Shown: piece after piece, positions 1 through 9,990 of the stretch
Layout of the letters: each line of letters opens with the position of its first letter
Numbering within the stretch: position 1 is the stretch's first letter
Assembly (NCBI RefSeq): GCF_000814905.1
Contig: NZ_JXAG01000047.1
Span: 62,001 to 126,000, forward strand
DNA: 64,000 bases
Direction: 5' to 3'
Source of the DNA: Enterobacter sp. Bisph1
Lineage (GTDB): Bacteria > Pseudomonadota > Gammaproteobacteria > Enterobacterales > Enterobacteriaceae
Notes under the pieces: model-generated
Seen by the model: the letters and a program-made list of their open reading frames with translations, nothing else
What the model was told of the DNA's origin: nothing
The model's database searches: none
Position numbers and translations under genes: made by a program

Positions 1-395
1 CGGAAGTCACTAAAAAAGTCACCTGGGCGGCAAGCCTCGGCGATCGCAGCGAAAACGCCGATTATCAGTACAACAAAAAGCGCCTGCGTGAAATAGACCG
101 CCGCGTGCGCTATCTCACCAAATGCCTGGAAAACCTGAAAATCGTCGATTACTCCCCGCAGCAGGAAGGCAAAGTATTCTTTGGCGCGTGGGTGGAAATT
201 GAGAACGACAATGGCGATACGCTGCGTTTTCGCATCGTTGGTTATGATGAAATTTTTGGCCGCAAAGACTACATCTCTATCGATTCACCGATGGCTCGCG
301 CCCTGCTGAAGAAAGAGGAAGGCGATGTGGCTACAGTGCAAACACCCGCCGGTGAAGCGACCTGGTACGTTAATCAAATCGAATATGTGAAATAG
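1..395 (+). CDS. greB: Transcript cleavage factor GreB (5' end outside window)
   Basis: The reading frame is open from base 3 and ends with TAG at 393-395, giving about 130 C-terminal residues of a protein that is normally 158 long. The visible part covers most of the N-terminal coiled-coil, including the tip segment with GDRSENADYQYNK that reaches the RNA polymerase active site, followed by the C-terminal FKBP-like domain (FGAWVEIEN, RIVGYDEI, ISIDSPMARALL). GreB binds the secondary channel of RNA polymerase and stimulates cleavage of backtracked RNA, which rescues stalled complexes. The match to E. coli GreB is nearly residue for residue, and greB also precedes yhgF there. The first start codon at 105 is internal and is not the real start. 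Confidence 0.95.
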   Translation, partial: EVTKKVTWAASLGDRSENADYQYNKKRLREIDRRVRYLTKCLENLKIVDYSPQQEGKVFFGAWVEIENDNGDTLRFRIVGYDEIFGRKDYISIDSPMARALLKKEEGDVATVQTPAGEATWYVNQIEYVK

Positions 396-491
396 CCCGC
401 GGAACAGTCTGAGAAGCCCTTTGCGACTGGCATTTTCCTATGCCAGTCCGTATAACTATCCCCTGATTTTTTGTTCAGAAGATGAAAACAC

Positions 492-2831
492 ATGATGAAT
501 GATTCGCTCTGCCGCATTATTGCGGGTGAACTTCAGGCACGTACCGAACAGGTGGCCTCCGCCGTTCGCCTGCTTGATGAAGGGAATACCGTGCCGTTTA
601 TCGCGCGCTATCGTAAAGAGGTCACCGGCGGTCTGGACGACACGCAACTGCGTCAGCTCGAAACCCGTCTTGGCTACCTTCGGGAGCTGGAAGAGCGCCG
701 CCAGGCGATTCTGAAATCGATCGGTGAACAGGGCAAACTCAGCGATGAACTGGCAAAAGCGATTAACGGTACGCTGAGCAAAACCGAACTCGAAGATCTC
801 TACCTGCCGTACAAACCCAAGCGCCGCACCCGCGGGCAAATCGCCATCGAAGCCGGTCTTGAGCCGCTGGCGGATTCCCTGTGGAACGATCCTTCCCACG
901 ATCCGGAAACCCTGGCCGCGACGTTTGTCGATGCCGATAAAGGCGTTGCCGATAGCAAAGCGGCGCTGGATGGCGCGCGCTATATCCTGATGGAACGTTT
1001 TGCGGAAGATGCCGCCCTGCTGGCGAAAGTACGTGATTATCTGTGGAAAAACGCCCATCTGGTCGCCACCGTTATCAGCGGTAAAGAGGACGAAGGCGCG
1101 AAATTCCGCGACTACTTCGATCATCATGAGCCTATTTCTACCGTCCCTTCCCACCGCGCGCTGGCGATGTTCCGTGGGCGTAACGAAGGGATTTTGCAGC
1201 TGGCGTTAAACGCCGATCCGCAGTTTGACGAGCCGCCAAAAGAGAGCCACTGCGAGCACATTATTATCGACCACCTCGGCCTGCGCCTGAACAACGCACC
1301 GGCGGACAGCTGGCGCAAAGGCGTGGTGAGTTGGACGTGGCGCATTAAAGTGCTGATGCACCTGGAAACAGAACTGATGAGCACCGTGCGTGAACGCGCG
1401 GAAGATGAAGCCATCAATGTTTTCGCCCGCAATCTGCACGATCTGTTGATGGCCGCGCCTGCCGGGCTGCGCGCCACGATGGGTCTCGATCCGGGTCTGC
1501 GTACCGGGGTAAAAGTGGCGGTGGTCGATGCCACGGGCAAAGTGGTCGCTACCGACACTATCTATCCGCACACCGGCCAGGCGGCCAAAGCTGCCGTCGT
1601 TGTCGCGGCGCTGTGTGAAAAACATCATGTTGAGCTGGTGGCGATTGGTAACGGCACCGCTTCGCGCGAAACGGAACGCTTCTATCAGGATGTACAAAAA
1701 CAGTTCCCGAAAGTGACGGCGCAAAAAGTGATTGTCAGCGAGGCGGGCGCGTCGGTCTATTCCGCCTCCGAATTGGCAGCGCTGGAGTTCCCGGACCTCG
1801 ACGTATCCCTCCGCGGCGCGGTCTCTATTGCCCGTCGTCTGCAGGATCCGCTGGCGGAGCTGGTAAAAATCGATCCGAAATCCATCGGCGTTGGCCAGTA
1901 TCAGCATGATGTCAGCCAGAGCCAATTGGCGCGTAAACTCGATGCGGTGGTTGAAGACTGCGTAAACGCCGTCGGCGTGGATCTGAATACCGCGTCGGTT
2001 CCGCTGCTGACGCGCGTTGCCGGTTTAACCCGTATGATGGCGCAGAATATTGTCTCCTGGCGCGATGAGAATGGTCAGTTTAAGAATCGCCAGCAGTTGC
2101 TGAAAGTGAGCCGTCTGGGGCCAAAAGCCTTTGAACAGTGCGCAGGCTTCCTGCGTATTAACCACGGTGATAACCCGCTGGACGCCTCTACGGTTCACCC
2201 GGAAACCTACCCGGTGGTTGAACGCATTCTGGCGGCCACGGAGCAGTCGCTGCGCGATCTGATGGGCAACAGCACCGAGCTGCGTAAACTGAAAGCCAGT
2301 GAATTTACCGATGAGCAGTTCGGCGTGCCGACGGTGACCGACATCATCAAAGAGCTGGAGAAACCGGGGCGCGATCCGCGTCCGGAGTTCAAAACGGCGA
2401 CCTTTGCTGACGGCGTGGAAACGATGAACGATCTGCTGCCGGGAATGGTACTTGAAGGCGCGGTCACCAATGTGACCAACTTTGGCGCTTTCGTCGATAT
2501 TGGCGTGCATCAGGATGGCCTGGTGCATATCTCTTCACTGGCGGATAAGTTCGTTGAAGACCCGCATACGGTGGTCAAAGCGGGCGATATCGTGAAGGTT
2601 AAAGTGCTGGAAGTGGATCTGCCGCGTAAACGTATCGCGCTAACGATGCGTCTGGATGAACAGCCGGGCGAAACCAATGCGCGCCGTGGCAGCGGCAACG
2701 CTGGCAATCGCGATAACGGTAACCGCAGTACGCAACGCCCGGCCAAAGCGCCGCGCGGGCGTGACAATCAGCCTGGCGGCAATAGCGCCATGATGGACGC
2801 GCTTGCCGCAGCGATGGGCAAAAAACGCTAA
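492..2831 (+). CDS. yhgF: Tex-family RNA-binding transcription accessory protein YhgF
   Basis: This 779-residue protein matches E. coli YhgF over its whole length, starting [13 protein letters not shown]. Order of domains: Tex N-terminal helical region (about 1-200), YqgF RNase H-like fold with [15 protein letters not shown] near 330, helix-hairpin-helix part around 500-560 ([17 protein letters not shown]), and an S1 RNA-binding domain at about 650-721 ([21 protein letters not shown]). The tail is Arg/Gly/Asn-rich and ends [14 protein letters not shown]. Tex proteins bind nucleic acid and are linked to transcription; the precise role in enterobacteria is not settled. It follows greB and lies upstream of feoABC, with its own hairpin just after the stop. 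Confidence 0.96.
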   Translation: MMNDSLCRIIAGELQARTEQVASAVRLLDEGNTVPFIARYRKEVTGGLDDTQLRQLETRLGYLRELEERRQAILKSIGEQGKLSDELAKAINGTLSKTELEDLYLPYKPKRRTRGQIAIEAGLEPLADSLWNDPSHDPETLAATFVDADKGVADSKAALDGARYILMERFAEDAALLAKVRDYLWKNAHLVATVISGKEDEGAKFRDYFDHHEPISTVPSHRALAMFRGRNEGILQLALNADPQFDEPPKESHCEHIIIDHLGLRLNNAPADSWRKGVVSWTWRIKVLMHLETELMSTVRERAEDEAINVFARNLHDLLMAAPAGLRATMGLDPGLRTGVKVAVVDATGKVVATDTIYPHTGQAAKAAVVVAALCEKHHVELVAIGNGTASRETERFYQDVQKQFPKVTAQKVIVSEAGASVYSASELAALEFPDLDVSLRGAVSIARRLQDPLAELVKIDPKSIGVGQYQHDVSQSQLARKLDAVVEDCVNAVGVDLNTASVPLLTRVAGLTRMMAQNIVSWRDENGQFKNRQQLLKVSRLGPKAFEQCAGFLRINHGDNPLDASTVHPETYPVVERILAATEQSLRDLMGNSTELRKLKASEFTDEQFGVPTVTDIIKELEKPGRDPRPEFKTATFADGVETMNDLLPGMVLEGAVTNVTNFGAFVDIGVHQDGLVHISSLADKFVEDPHTVVKAGDIVKVKVLEVDLPRKRIALTMRLDEQPGETNARRGSGNAGNRDNGNRSTQRPAKAPRGRDNQPGGNSAMMDALAAAMGKKR

Positions 2832-2836
2832 TCCTG

Positions 2837-2860
2837 CCCCTCTCTCTGGTGGGAGAGGGG
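2837..2860 (+). terminator. Hairpin after yhgF, CCCCTCTC/GAGAGGGG
   Basis: An 8-bp inverted repeat (2837-2844 with 2853-2860) starts 6 bases after the yhgF stop. It is followed by TCAATTTTG, a poor U-tract, so termination may be weak. The same CCTCTCCC/GGGAGAGG type of stem recurs at 21543 and 43753. Confidence 0.6.
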
Positions 2861-3131
2861 TCAATTTTGCTTAAAACGTTTTAAATGAACAAATTGATGC
2901 ATCTCACTATTCAGCGAAATGCTAATAATCTCTTCCATCCCTCGCAGGCAACAATCGAGTAATCAATACCCGCACCGAAGATAACGTTTTCCAGCTAATA
3001 CGCGGTTATTAGGCGATCCGCTTATATTACAAACCTTAATTAAATATTAAGGTTGTTAAGAATAATTATCTTTTTGAAGCGAGCGTTCTTAATTTCTCGT
3101 TAATGCAGAGAATACGAAACCCGACAAACTT

Positions 3132-3145
3132 TTGAGCTATATCAA
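3132..3145 (+). promoter_or_regulatory. FNR-type site upstream of feoA
   Basis: TTGAGCTATATCAA fits the FNR consensus TTGATNNNNATCAA at nine of ten defined positions. It lies 175 bases before the feoA start in the 488-base yhgF-feoA gap. Anaerobic activation of feo by FNR is established in E. coli; here the role is inferred from the match and the position. Confidence 0.65.
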
Positions 3146-3208
3146 AACAGGAGCAAATTATTAATTCGGTCATCTGCGATCGCATTTTTATCATTGCTGA
3201 TAGAAACC

Positions 3209-3226
3209 ATTCTCATTATCATTGGC
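3209..3226 (+). promoter_or_regulatory. Fur-box-like sequence upstream of feoA
   Basis: ATTCTCATTATCATTGGC reads as three tandem hexamers close to ATTATC, the repeat unit of the Fur box. It lies between the FNR-type site and feoA, as expected for iron repression of ferrous iron uptake. The rest of the 2862-3319 gap is AT-rich and shows no further gene. Confidence 0.6.
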
Positions 3227-3319
3227 TCAGTAGATGATTTCACCACTCCTTCGATGCTTTACCGAGCGCCCATGCGGCGCGTGATGACAACTGGCTCGCA
3301 GCATAAACAAGTAGGCTCT

Positions 3320-3547
3320 ATGCAATTCACTCCTGACAGCGCGTGGAAAATTACCGGCTTCTCACAACAAATAAGCCCGGCCTGGCGACAGAAGCTCCTG
3401 TCACTCGGGATGTTGCCCGGCTCCTCTTTTAATGTCGTGCGCGTCGCCCCCCTTGGCGATCCCATTCATATTGAAACGCGCCGCGTTAATTTAGTGTTAC
3501 GCAAAAAAGATCTCGCCTTCCTTGAACTGGAAGCGGTTTCTCGTTAA
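3320..3547 (+). CDS. feoA: Ferrous iron transport accessory protein FeoA
   Basis: A 75-residue SH3-like protein starting [14 protein letters not shown] and ending LELEAVSR, the same length and almost the same sequence as E. coli FeoA. The conserved core is [20 protein letters not shown]. FeoA is a small cytosolic partner of FeoB in Fe(II) uptake. The open frame extends upstream to 3194, but the ATG at 3320 is chosen because the homologous protein begins there and the upstream 42 codons overlap the presumed Fur-controlled leader. It is 32 bases before feoB and is the first gene of the feoABC operon. Confidence 0.95.
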   Translation: MQFTPDSAWKITGFSQQISPAWRQKLLSLGMLPGSSFNVVRVAPLGDPIHIETRRVNLVLRKKDLAFLELEAVSR

Positions 3548-3579
3548 TCGGCCGGTTGTTAACAGAGTGCAAAGTTAAA

Positions 3580-5898
3580 ATGAAAAAATTGACCATTGGC
3601 TTAATTGGTAATCCGAATTCTGGCAAGACAACGTTATTTAATCAGTTAACCGGCGCGCGTCAGCGAGTGGGTAACTGGTCCGGCGTTACCGTGGAACGTA
3701 AAGAGGGCCAGTTCACCACTACCGACAGCCAGGTCACGCTGGTTGACCTTCCCGGCACCTACTCCCTGACGACCATTTCTGCGCAAACCTCACTCGATGA
3801 ACAGATTGCCTGTCACTACATTTTGAGTGGCGATGCGGATTTAGTGATCAACGTCGTCGATGCCTCGAATCTGGAACGTAACCTCTATTTAACCCTGCAG
3901 CTGCTGGAACTGGGCGTGCCGTGCATTATCGCGCTGAATATGCTGGATATCGCGGAAAAACAGAAAGTCCGCATTGATATCGACGGCCTGGCCGCCCGCC
4001 TCGGCTGCCCGGTTATTCCGCTGGTCTCCACGCGCGGGCGCGGCATTGAAGCGTTAAAGCTGGCCATCGATCGCCATCAGCACAATGACAATGTTGAGCT
4101 GGTGCACTATGCGAAGCCCCTCTCTCGCGAAGCCGATGCGCTGGCGCAGCAGATGGCCGATGATGTGCCGTGGCAGCAGCGCCGCTGGATGGGTCTGCAA
4201 ATGCTGGAGGGCGATATTTATAGCCGCGCTAACGCAGGCGTGGATGAACACAACATCCGCGCTTCGCTCGCACGCCTGGCGGCTGAAATGGACGATCCCG
4301 CGCTGCATATTGCCGACGCGCGTTATCAATCGATTGCCGCCATTTGCGATACCGTCAGCAATACGCTGACCGCCGAACCGAGCCAGTTCACCGCTGCCGT
4401 TGACCGCATTATCCTCAACCGGTTTTTAGGCTTACCGATCTTTTTGTTCGTTATGTATTTGATGTTCCTCTTCGCCATCAATATCGGCGGCGCGTTCCAG
4501 CCGATTTTCGATGCGGGTTCGGTGGCGATCTTTATTCACGGTATTCAGTGGCTGGGCTATACCCTGCACTTCCCGGACTGGCTGACGGTGTTTCTCGCAC
4601 AAGGATTGGGCGGCGGGGTTAATACCGTGCTGCCGCTGGTGCCGCAGCTTGGCATGATGTACCTGTTTATGTCCTTTCTCGAAGATTCCGGATACATGGC
4701 GCGCGCCGCTTTTGTAATGGATCGCCTGATGCAATCGTTGGGGCTGCCGGGCAAATCCTTCGTGCCGCTGATTGTCGGCTTTGGCTGTAACGTGCCGTCC
4801 GTAATGGGCGCACGGACATTAGATGCACCGCGCGAACGTCTGATGACCATTATGATGGCGCCGTTTATGTCCTGTGGCGCGCGTCTGGCTATCTTCGCCG
4901 TATTCGCCGCCGCCTTCTTCGGTCAGCAGGGCGCAATTACCGTCTTCTCGTTATATGTGATTGGCATCGTGATGGCGATTCTGACGGGCCTGGTGCTGAA
5001 ATATACGCTGCTGCGCGGCGAAGCGTCGCCGTTTGTAATGGAGCTGCCGGTTTATCACGTTCCGCACCTGAAAAGCCTGCTGCTGCAAACCTGGCAGCGT
5101 CTGAAAGGCTTTGTTATCCGCGCCGGTAAAGTGATCATCATCGTCAGCGTTTTCCTTAGCGCGATGAACAGCTTCTCCCTTGATGGCCGCACGGTACATA
5201 AAATTGATGAATCCGCGCTGGCCTCCATCAGCCGCGTATTTACCCCGCTGCTGGAGCCGATTGGCGTGCACGGCGATCACTGGCAGGCCACGGTGGGTCT
5301 TGTCACCGGTGCGATGGCGAAAGAGGTGGTAGTCGGTACGCTAAATACCCTCTACACCGCAGAAAACATTGAGCAGGCCGCTTTTGATCCGGCACAATTC
5401 AGCCTGACGGGCGAGCTGCTTGCCGCAGTGGAAGACACGGTTAAAAGCGTTAAAGAGACCTTTAGCCTGAGCGTGCTGGCGAACCCGATTGAAGCCAGCA
5501 AAGGCGATGGCGAAATGGCGACGGGGACGATGGGCGTCATGAGCCAGAAATTTGGCAGCGCGGCAGCGGCTTACAGCTATCTGATTTTCGTGCTGCTGTA
5601 TGTGCCATGCATTACGGCGATGGGCGCTATCGCCCGTGAATCAAGCCGCGGCTGGATGGGCTTCTCCGTGCTGTGGGGGTTAAATATCGCCTACTCCCTC
5701 GCCACGCTCTTTTACCAGACGGCGACCTTTAGCGAACACCCCACCTATAGCCTGACCTGCATTCTGGCGGTGCTGCTGTTCAACGTGCTGGTCATTGGGC
5801 TGCTGCGCCGGGCGAGAAGCCGGGTGGATGTCAATCTGCTGGCGGCGCGCAAAACCGTGGCCAGCTGCTGCGACAGCCCGGCAAGTGATTGTCATTAG
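3580..5898 (+). CDS. feoB: Fe(II) transporter FeoB, GTPase and permease
   Basis: A 772-residue inner membrane protein that drives ferrous iron import. The cytosolic N-terminal G domain shows G1 GNPNSGKTT (10-18), G3 DLPG (56-59) and G4 NMLD (120-123). A helical spacer follows, then a long membrane part with the two FeoB gate motifs, including [16 protein letters not shown] and the PFMSCGARL segment. The C-terminus is Cys-rich ([11 protein letters not shown]), as in E. coli FeoB (773 residues). The start [10 protein letters not shown] at 3580 is preferred to the upstream in-frame codon at 3556 because it matches the family. feoC follows after 11 bases. Confidence 0.97.
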   Translation: MKKLTIGLIGNPNSGKTTLFNQLTGARQRVGNWSGVTVERKEGQFTTTDSQVTLVDLPGTYSLTTISAQTSLDEQIACHYILSGDADLVINVVDASNLERNLYLTLQLLELGVPCIIALNMLDIAEKQKVRIDIDGLAARLGCPVIPLVSTRGRGIEALKLAIDRHQHNDNVELVHYAKPLSREADALAQQMADDVPWQQRRWMGLQMLEGDIYSRANAGVDEHNIRASLARLAAEMDDPALHIADARYQSIAAICDTVSNTLTAEPSQFTAAVDRIILNRFLGLPIFLFVMYLMFLFAINIGGAFQPIFDAGSVAIFIHGIQWLGYTLHFPDWLTVFLAQGLGGGVNTVLPLVPQLGMMYLFMSFLEDSGYMARAAFVMDRLMQSLGLPGKSFVPLIVGFGCNVPSVMGARTLDAPRERLMTIMMAPFMSCGARLAIFAVFAAAFFGQQGAITVFSLYVIGIVMAILTGLVLKYTLLRGEASPFVMELPVYHVPHLKSLLLQTWQRLKGFVIRAGKVIIIVSVFLSAMNSFSLDGRTVHKIDESALASISRVFTPLLEPIGVHGDHWQATVGLVTGAMAKEVVVGTLNTLYTAENIEQAAFDPAQFSLTGELLAAVEDTVKSVKETFSLSVLANPIEASKGDGEMATGTMGVMSQKFGSAAAAYSYLIFVLLYVPCITAMGAIARESSRGWMGFSVLWGLNIAYSLATLFYQTATFSEHPTYSLTCILAVLLFNVLVIGLLRRARSRVDVNLLAARKTVASCCDSPASDCH

Positions 5899-5909
5899 GG
5901 AGCACGATT

Positions 5910-6149
5910 ATGGCGTCGTTAATTGAAGTGCGGGATATGCTGGCGCTACAGGGCCGCATGGAAGCCAGTCAGTTAAGCGCTGCGCTGCATACGCCGCGCG
6001 CGATGATCGACGCCATGCTCGGTCGGCTGGAAGCGATGGGCAAAGCCGTGCGCATTCAGGAAGAGGCTACCGGTTGTTTAACCGGTAGCTGTAAGCAGTG
6101 CCCTGATGGAAAAAATGCCTGCTCACGCGTGTGGTGGGCGCTGCGTTAA
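5910..6149 (+). CDS. feoC: Fe-S cluster containing FeoC
   Basis: A 79-residue winged-helix protein, third gene of feoABC. Residues 1-50 form the helix-turn-helix-like part ([20 protein letters not shown]). Four cysteines at 56, 61, 64 and 71 (CLTGSCKQC then DGKNAC) form the loop that carries an oxygen-sensitive Fe-S cluster in Klebsiella and E. coli FeoC. Proposed roles are shielding FeoB from proteolysis or regulating feo; this is family knowledge. Its TAA overlaps the stop codon of the convergent bioH by four bases. Confidence 0.93.
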   Translation: MASLIEVRDMLALQGRMEASQLSAALHTPRAMIDAMLGRLEAMGKAVRIQEEATGCLTGSCKQCPDGKNACSRVWWALR

Positions 6150-6919
6150 ACCAGCCTGGCTTTTAGCGCCAGCAGCGCCTCGCAGAACTGCGCCGGGTGC
6201 GAGACAAACGGCGCGTGGGCCGCTTTCGGGAAGATAACCGACTCGCTCTGCGGCCACATCTCATCTAATAGCGGCACTATTTTACGCGGCACCAGCCCGT
6301 CAAGATGACCATACAGGCGTAAAAATGGCATCGCCAGCGCGCCGAGTTCCTCGCGCAAATCCACGGTTTTCAAAATCTCCAGCCCGCCGTTTAGCACCTC
6401 CGTCGATGGCATATCAAGGGAGAGCACCGAGTTTTTCAGCAGCCGCGCATCCTGCCTGGCGGTTTCTGTACCGAGGGTTTGCAGCGCCAGAAAACGCTCG
6501 ACGGTGCGCTGAAAATCTTCACTCAGCTGATGCTGAAAACCTGCCAGGATCTCCGGTTTGATACCGGGCCAGGTTTCTTGTGCGCTAAAGCAGGGCGACG
6601 ACGCAACGGTGACAAGCGCGCTGACCCGCTCAGGCGCCTGCAGCGCCAGCTGGCTTGCCACCAGCCCACCCATGCTCCAGCCCAGCCAAATCGCCTGCTG
6701 CGGCGCATGGGCTAATACCTGCTCCGTCATCTCCGCAAGCGTAAGCGCGCCAAATCCCTCGCTTCTGCCATAGCCCGGCAGATCGACTAAATGCAGGATA
6801 AAGTGCGAACTCAGTTGCGGCGTAATGCAATCCCAGACCTGCGCATTCAGTCCCCATCCGTGCAGCAGCACAAGATGACAATTTCCCTCGCCTTTGGTTT
6901 GCCACCAGATGTTTTTCAT
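6146..6919 (-). CDS. bioH: Pimeloyl-ACP methyl ester esterase BioH
   Basis: A 257-residue alpha/beta hydrolase. The catalytic triad falls at exactly the positions of E. coli BioH: nucleophile Ser82 in GWSMGG, Asp207 in GHLDGLV, His235 in KAAHAPF. The oxyanion part HGWG is near residue 20. BioH removes the methyl group from pimeloyl-ACP methyl ester, ending the pimelate stage of biotin synthesis, in the cytosol. It is monocistronic, divergent from gntX and convergent with feoC; no other bio gene is present in the window, as in E. coli. Confidence 0.96.
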   Translation of the reverse strand: MKNIWWQTKGEGNCHLVLLHGWGLNAQVWDCITPQLSSHFILHLVDLPGYGRSEGFGALTLAEMTEQVLAHAPQQAIWLGWSMGGLVASQLALQAPERVSALVTVASSPCFSAQETWPGIKPEILAGFQHQLSEDFQRTVERFLALQTLGTETARQDARLLKNSVLSLDMPSTEVLNGGLEILKTVDLREELGALAMPFLRLYGHLDGLVPRKIVPLLDEMWPQSESVIFPKAAHAPFVSHPAQFCEALLALKARLV

Positions 6920-6957
6920 CAGCTATCGTTCTCTTTTTTTACACAAGGAGGTGCCAC

Positions 6958-7641
6958 ATGCTAACAGTGTCGGGCTTATGCTGGCTATGCAGGATGCCAT
7001 TGATGCTCAGCCACTGGGGCGTCTGTTCGGGCTGTGCCCGCGCCATGAAAGGGCGCGAGAAAATGTGCCCGGTGTGCGGTTTACCTGCCGCCGCCGATGA
7101 GATCCCCTGCGGGCGCTGCCTGCAAAAACCGCCGCCCTGGCAGCGGCTGATTGCCGTTAGCCGTTACGCGCCGCCGCTGAGCCCTTTGGTGCATCAATTT
7201 AAATTTTTGCCGCGCCCGGAGATGGCCAGCATGCTGGCACGCCTGCTGTTATTGGCGGCACTCAATGCGCGCCGGCATAAAAACTGGCAAAAACCCGACA
7301 TGTTAATGAGCGTGCCGCTGCATGTACGTCGCCAGTGGCGCAGAGGGTTTAACCAGAGCGACCTGCTGTGCCGGGCGCTGACGCGCTGGCTACAATATCC
7401 CTGGCAGCAAGGGGCGTTACGTCGAGTGCGGGAAACGCCGGTGCAGCGGCAGCTCACGGCCCGCTTGCGCAAGCAGAACCTGAAAAATGCCTTTCGTCTT
7501 GAATTGCCGGTCACCGGTCTCCATATCGTCCTGGTGGATGATGTCGTCACGACCGGCAGCACCGTTGCGGAAATTACCCGTCTGCTTATACGCAGCGGCG
7601 CGGCAACTGTTCAGGTCTGGTGCCTGTGTCGAACCTTGTAG
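6958..7641 (+). CDS. gntX: ComF/GntX family phosphoribosyltransferase-like protein
   Basis: 227 residues, the same length as E. coli GntX (YhgH). The N-terminus has four CxxC pairs (8/11, 23/26, 37/40, 51/54), a likely double zinc site. The C-terminal half is a type I phosphoribosyltransferase fold with the PRPP loop VLVDDVVTTGST at 191-202. The family is related to ComF of competent bacteria and in E. coli is linked to use of DNA as nutrient. A strong ribosome binding site (AAGGAGGTG) sits six bases before the ATG. The biochemical substrate is unknown. Confidence 0.93.
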   Translation: MLTVSGLCWLCRMPLMLSHWGVCSGCARAMKGREKMCPVCGLPAAADEIPCGRCLQKPPPWQRLIAVSRYAPPLSPLVHQFKFLPRPEMASMLARLLLLAALNARRHKNWQKPDMLMSVPLHVRRQWRRGFNQSDLLCRALTRWLQYPWQQGALRRVRETPVQRQLTARLRKQNLKNAFRLELPVTGLHIVLVDDVVTTGSTVAEITRLLIRSGAATVQVWCLCRTL

Positions 7642-7699
7642 ACCCTCGATGATGGGCGTATTATAACCGAGTAAAATAGTCAACTATTAGGCCATTGCT

Positions 7700-8275
7700 A
7701 TGATCCGTATTTCCGACGCTGCCCAAGCGCACTTTGTCAAACTGCTGGCAAATCAGGAAGAAGGGACACAAATCCGCGTATTTGTGATTAACCCAGGCAC
7801 GCCCAACGCCGAGTGCGGTGTCTCTTATTGCCCGCCGGACGCGGTTGAAGCCACCGACACCGCGTTAAAATTTGAACAGCTGACTGCCTATGTCGATGAG
7901 CTGAGCGCGCCGTATCTGGAAGATGCGGAAATCGATTTTGTCACCGATCAGTTAGGTTCCCAGCTGACGCTGAAAGCGCCGAACGCCAAAATGCGTAAAG
8001 TCTCCGACGATGCCCCGCTAATGGAGCGCGTCGAGTACCTGCTGCAGTCACAAATCAACCCGCAGCTGGCAGGCCACGGCGGTCGCGTGTCGCTGATGGA
8101 GATTACCGACGAAGGCTACGCCATTCTGCAGTTTGGCGGCGGCTGTAACGGGTGCTCAATGGTCGACGTGACGCTGAAAGAGGGGATTGAGAAGCAGCTG
8201 CTGACCGAGTTCCCGGAACTAAAAGGCGTCCGCGATCTGACAGAGCACCAGCGCGGCGAGCACTCTTATTACTAA
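7700..8275 (+). CDS. nfuA: Fe-S cluster carrier NfuA
   Basis: 191 residues, as in E. coli. Residues 1-95 are a degenerate A-type carrier domain that lacks the full cysteine set; the C-terminal Nfu domain has the cluster-binding CxxC at Cys149 and Cys152 (GGGCNGCSM). NfuA receives 4Fe-4S clusters and passes them to client enzymes, mainly under oxidative stress or iron limitation, and also restores lipoyl synthase clusters. It stands alone between gntX and gntT, 58 bases after gntX. Confidence 0.96.
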   Translation: MIRISDAAQAHFVKLLANQEEGTQIRVFVINPGTPNAECGVSYCPPDAVEATDTALKFEQLTAYVDELSAPYLEDAEIDFVTDQLGSQLTLKAPNAKMRKVSDDAPLMERVEYLLQSQINPQLAGHGGRVSLMEITDEGYAILQFGGGCNGCSMVDVTLKEGIEKQLLTEFPELKGVRDLTEHQRGEHSYY

Positions 8276-8294
8276 GTCCTGTTTTGCTTAGATT

Positions 8295-8319
8295 ACCCGG
8301 CGGCGCACGCCTGCCGGGT
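8295..8319 (+). terminator. Hairpin after nfuA
   Basis: ACCCGGC (8295-8301) pairs with GCCGGGT (8313-8319), 20 bases after the nfuA stop; the inner bases can extend the stem partly. It is followed by CTCTAATCC, not a clear U-tract. It resembles a REP-type palindrome and could serve as an RNA 3' end. Confidence 0.5.
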
Positions 8320-8333
8320 CTCTAATCCTCATC

Positions 8334-8349
8334 TTGTTACCCGTATCTT
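8334..8349 (+). promoter_or_regulatory. GntR-type operator 1 of gntT (upstream)
   Basis: TTGTTACCCGTATCTT shares a 13-base core (TGTTACCCGTATC) with the site at 8454 and resembles the GntR operator consensus ATGTTACCGGTAACAT. It lies 72 bases upstream of the CRP site. Confidence 0.5.
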
Positions 8350-8405
8350 TCCGCCCTGTTTTCTTTCTTCAGCGCCAGGTAGTTTCCCGACGTTAATATG
8401 ACCTA

Positions 8406-8421
8406 TGTCGCAGATCTCACA
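8406..8421 (+). promoter_or_regulatory. CRP site of gntT promoter
   Basis: TGTCGCAGATCTCACA matches the CRP consensus TGTGA-N6-TCACA in nine of ten positions. Its centre (8413.5) is about 50 bases upstream of the TATCAT that overlaps operator 2, so it would sit near -61.5 of a start around 8475. CRP activation of gntT is known in E. coli. Confidence 0.65.
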
Positions 8422-8453
8422 TTTAGATCCGCTGGGTGATTCTCTTTTAATGG

Positions 8454-8469
8454 ATGTTACCCGTATCAT
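8454..8469 (+). promoter_or_regulatory. GntR-type operator 2 of gntT (over -10)
   Basis: ATGTTACCCGTATCAT is an imperfect palindrome close to the GntR consensus. It contains TATCAT at 8464-8469, a plausible -10 element, so bound GntR would block the promoter. Confidence 0.65.
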
Positions 8470-8596
8470 TTGTACCAGCACTGACAACTTAAAAAACATC
8501 CGACTACAATTTGCAGCAATGGATGTCAGCCTTAACGGTGCCGCAGACCGCTTGTCCCGCGCGCGGGAATATATTCGCGGCTGCCAGGAAACATTG

Positions 8597-8612
8597 ACGT
8601 TACCCATAACAA
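8597..8612 (+). promoter_or_regulatory. GntR-type operator 3 of gntT (in leader)
   Basis: ACGTTACCCATAACAA keeps the GTTACC...TAAC halves of the GntR operator and ends 19 bases before the gntT start codon, in the transcribed leader. A downstream operator is reported for E. coli gntT, which supports this assignment. Confidence 0.5.
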
Positions 8613-8631
8613 ATTAAAGGCCAGGTAAATC

Positions 8632-9948
8632 ATGCCACTAGTCATTGTCGCTATCGGTGTCGCACTCTTACTCCTGCTGATGATCCGCTTCAAAATGAAC
8701 GGGTTTATTGCTTTGATCCTCGTGGCGCTTGCCGTGGGGATGATGCAGGGTATGCCGCTTGACGCCGTGATTAAATCGATTAAAAACGGGGTCGGCGGAA
8801 CGCTGGGCAGCCTTGCGCTGATCATGGGCTTCGGTGCCATGCTCGGCAAAATGCTGGCGGACTGCGGCGGCGCACAACGCATCGCCACGACGCTTATCGA
8901 AAAGTTTGGTCGCCAGCATATTCAGTGGGCGGTGGTGCTGACCGGTTTCACCGTCGGTTTCGCCCTGTTCTATGAAGTTGGCTTTGTCCTGCTGTTGCCG
9001 CTGGTCTTCACCATCGCCGCTTCCGCTCGCATTCCGCTGTTGTACATCGGTGTACCGATGGCGGCTGCGCTCTCGGTCACCCACGGTTTTCTGCCGCCGC
9101 ACCCGGGTCCAACCGCGATTGCCACCATTTTCCACGCCGATATGGGCAAAACCCTGCTCTACGGTACGCTGCTGGGTATCCCAACGGTTATCCTCGCCGG
9201 TCCGGTTTACGCGCGCTTTTTGAAAAGTATCGATAAGCCGATCCCGGAAGGTCTCTACAACGCGAAAACCTTTACCGAAGAAGAGATGCCGGGCTTCGGC
9301 GTCAGCGTCTGGACATCACTGGTTCCGGTTATCCTGATGGCGCTGCGCGCCGTGGCGGAAATGGTGCTGCCAAAAGGACATGGGCTGTTGCCTTACGCTG
9401 AGTTCTTCGGCGACCCGGTGATGGCGACGCTGATTGCCGTCTTGATTGCAGTCTTCACTTTTGGTCTGAACCGCGGCCGTTCGATGGATGAGATCAACGA
9501 CACGCTGGGCAGCTCAATCAAAATTATCGCCATGATGCTGCTGATCATTGGCGGCGGCGGCGCGTTTAAACAGGTGCTGGTAGATAGCGGCGTGGATAAA
9601 TACATCGCCTCGATGATGCATGCCACCAACCTTTCGCCGCTGTTTATGGCCTGGTCGATTGCTGCCGTTCTGCGTATCGCGCTCGGTTCCGCAACCGTTG
9701 CGGCGATTACCGCTGGCGGTATTGCGGCTCCGCTGATTGCCACCACCGGCGTCAGCCCGGAACTGATGGTAATTGCGGTCGGTTCCGGTAGCGTTATCTT
9801 CTCGCACGTAAACGATCCGGGCTTCTGGCTGTTCAAAGAGTACTTCAACCTGACCATCGGTGAGACGATCCGCTCCTGGTCGGTGCTGGAAACCATCATC
9901 TCGCTCTGTGGCCTGATTGGCTGTCTGCTGCTGGGTATGGTGGTGTAA
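8632..9948 (+). CDS. gntT: High-affinity gluconate transporter GntT
   Basis: A 438-residue inner membrane protein of the GntP family (gluconate:H+ symporters), the same length as E. coli GntT. It is almost all hydrophobic, with typical family segments GTLGSLALIMGFGAMLGK, THGFLPPHPGPTAIA and SVIFSHVNDPGFWLFKEY. It imports gluconate for phosphorylation by GntK, encoded at 36.5 kb together with the low-affinity transporter GntU and the repressor GntR. The upstream leader holds a CRP site and three GntR-type operators. A double hairpin separates it from convergent malQ. Confidence 0.96.
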   Translation: MPLVIVAIGVALLLLLMIRFKMNGFIALILVALAVGMMQGMPLDAVIKSIKNGVGGTLGSLALIMGFGAMLGKMLADCGGAQRIATTLIEKFGRQHIQWAVVLTGFTVGFALFYEVGFVLLLPLVFTIAASARIPLLYIGVPMAAALSVTHGFLPPHPGPTAIATIFHADMGKTLLYGTLLGIPTVILAGPVYARFLKSIDKPIPEGLYNAKTFTEEEMPGFGVSVWTSLVPVILMALRAVAEMVLPKGHGLLPYAEFFGDPVMATLIAVLIAVFTFGLNRGRSMDEINDTLGSSIKIIAMMLLIIGGGGAFKQVLVDSGVDKYIASMMHATNLSPLFMAWSIAAVLRIALGSATVAAITAGGIAAPLIATTGVSPELMVIAVGSGSVIFSHVNDPGFWLFKEYFNLTIGETIRSWSVLETIISLCGLIGCLLLGMVV

Positions 9949-9956
9949 AAAAGACG

Positions 9957-9977
9957 CTGCCCGGCAAAACCGGGCAG
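9957..9977 (+). terminator. First hairpin after gntT
   Basis: CTGCCCGG (9957-9964) and CCGGGCAG (9970-9977) form an 8-bp stem with a CAAAA loop, nine bases after the gntT stop. No U-tract follows; the second hairpin at 9991 probably does the terminating. Confidence 0.5.
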
Positions 9978-9990
9978 TGAAGAAATGGTA

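Noticed and set aside
8405-8617. A 70-codon ORF directly before gntT
   Set aside because: Its start codon lies in the CRP site and it spans the promoter and two GntR operators; no ribosome binding site of note and no recognised sequence.
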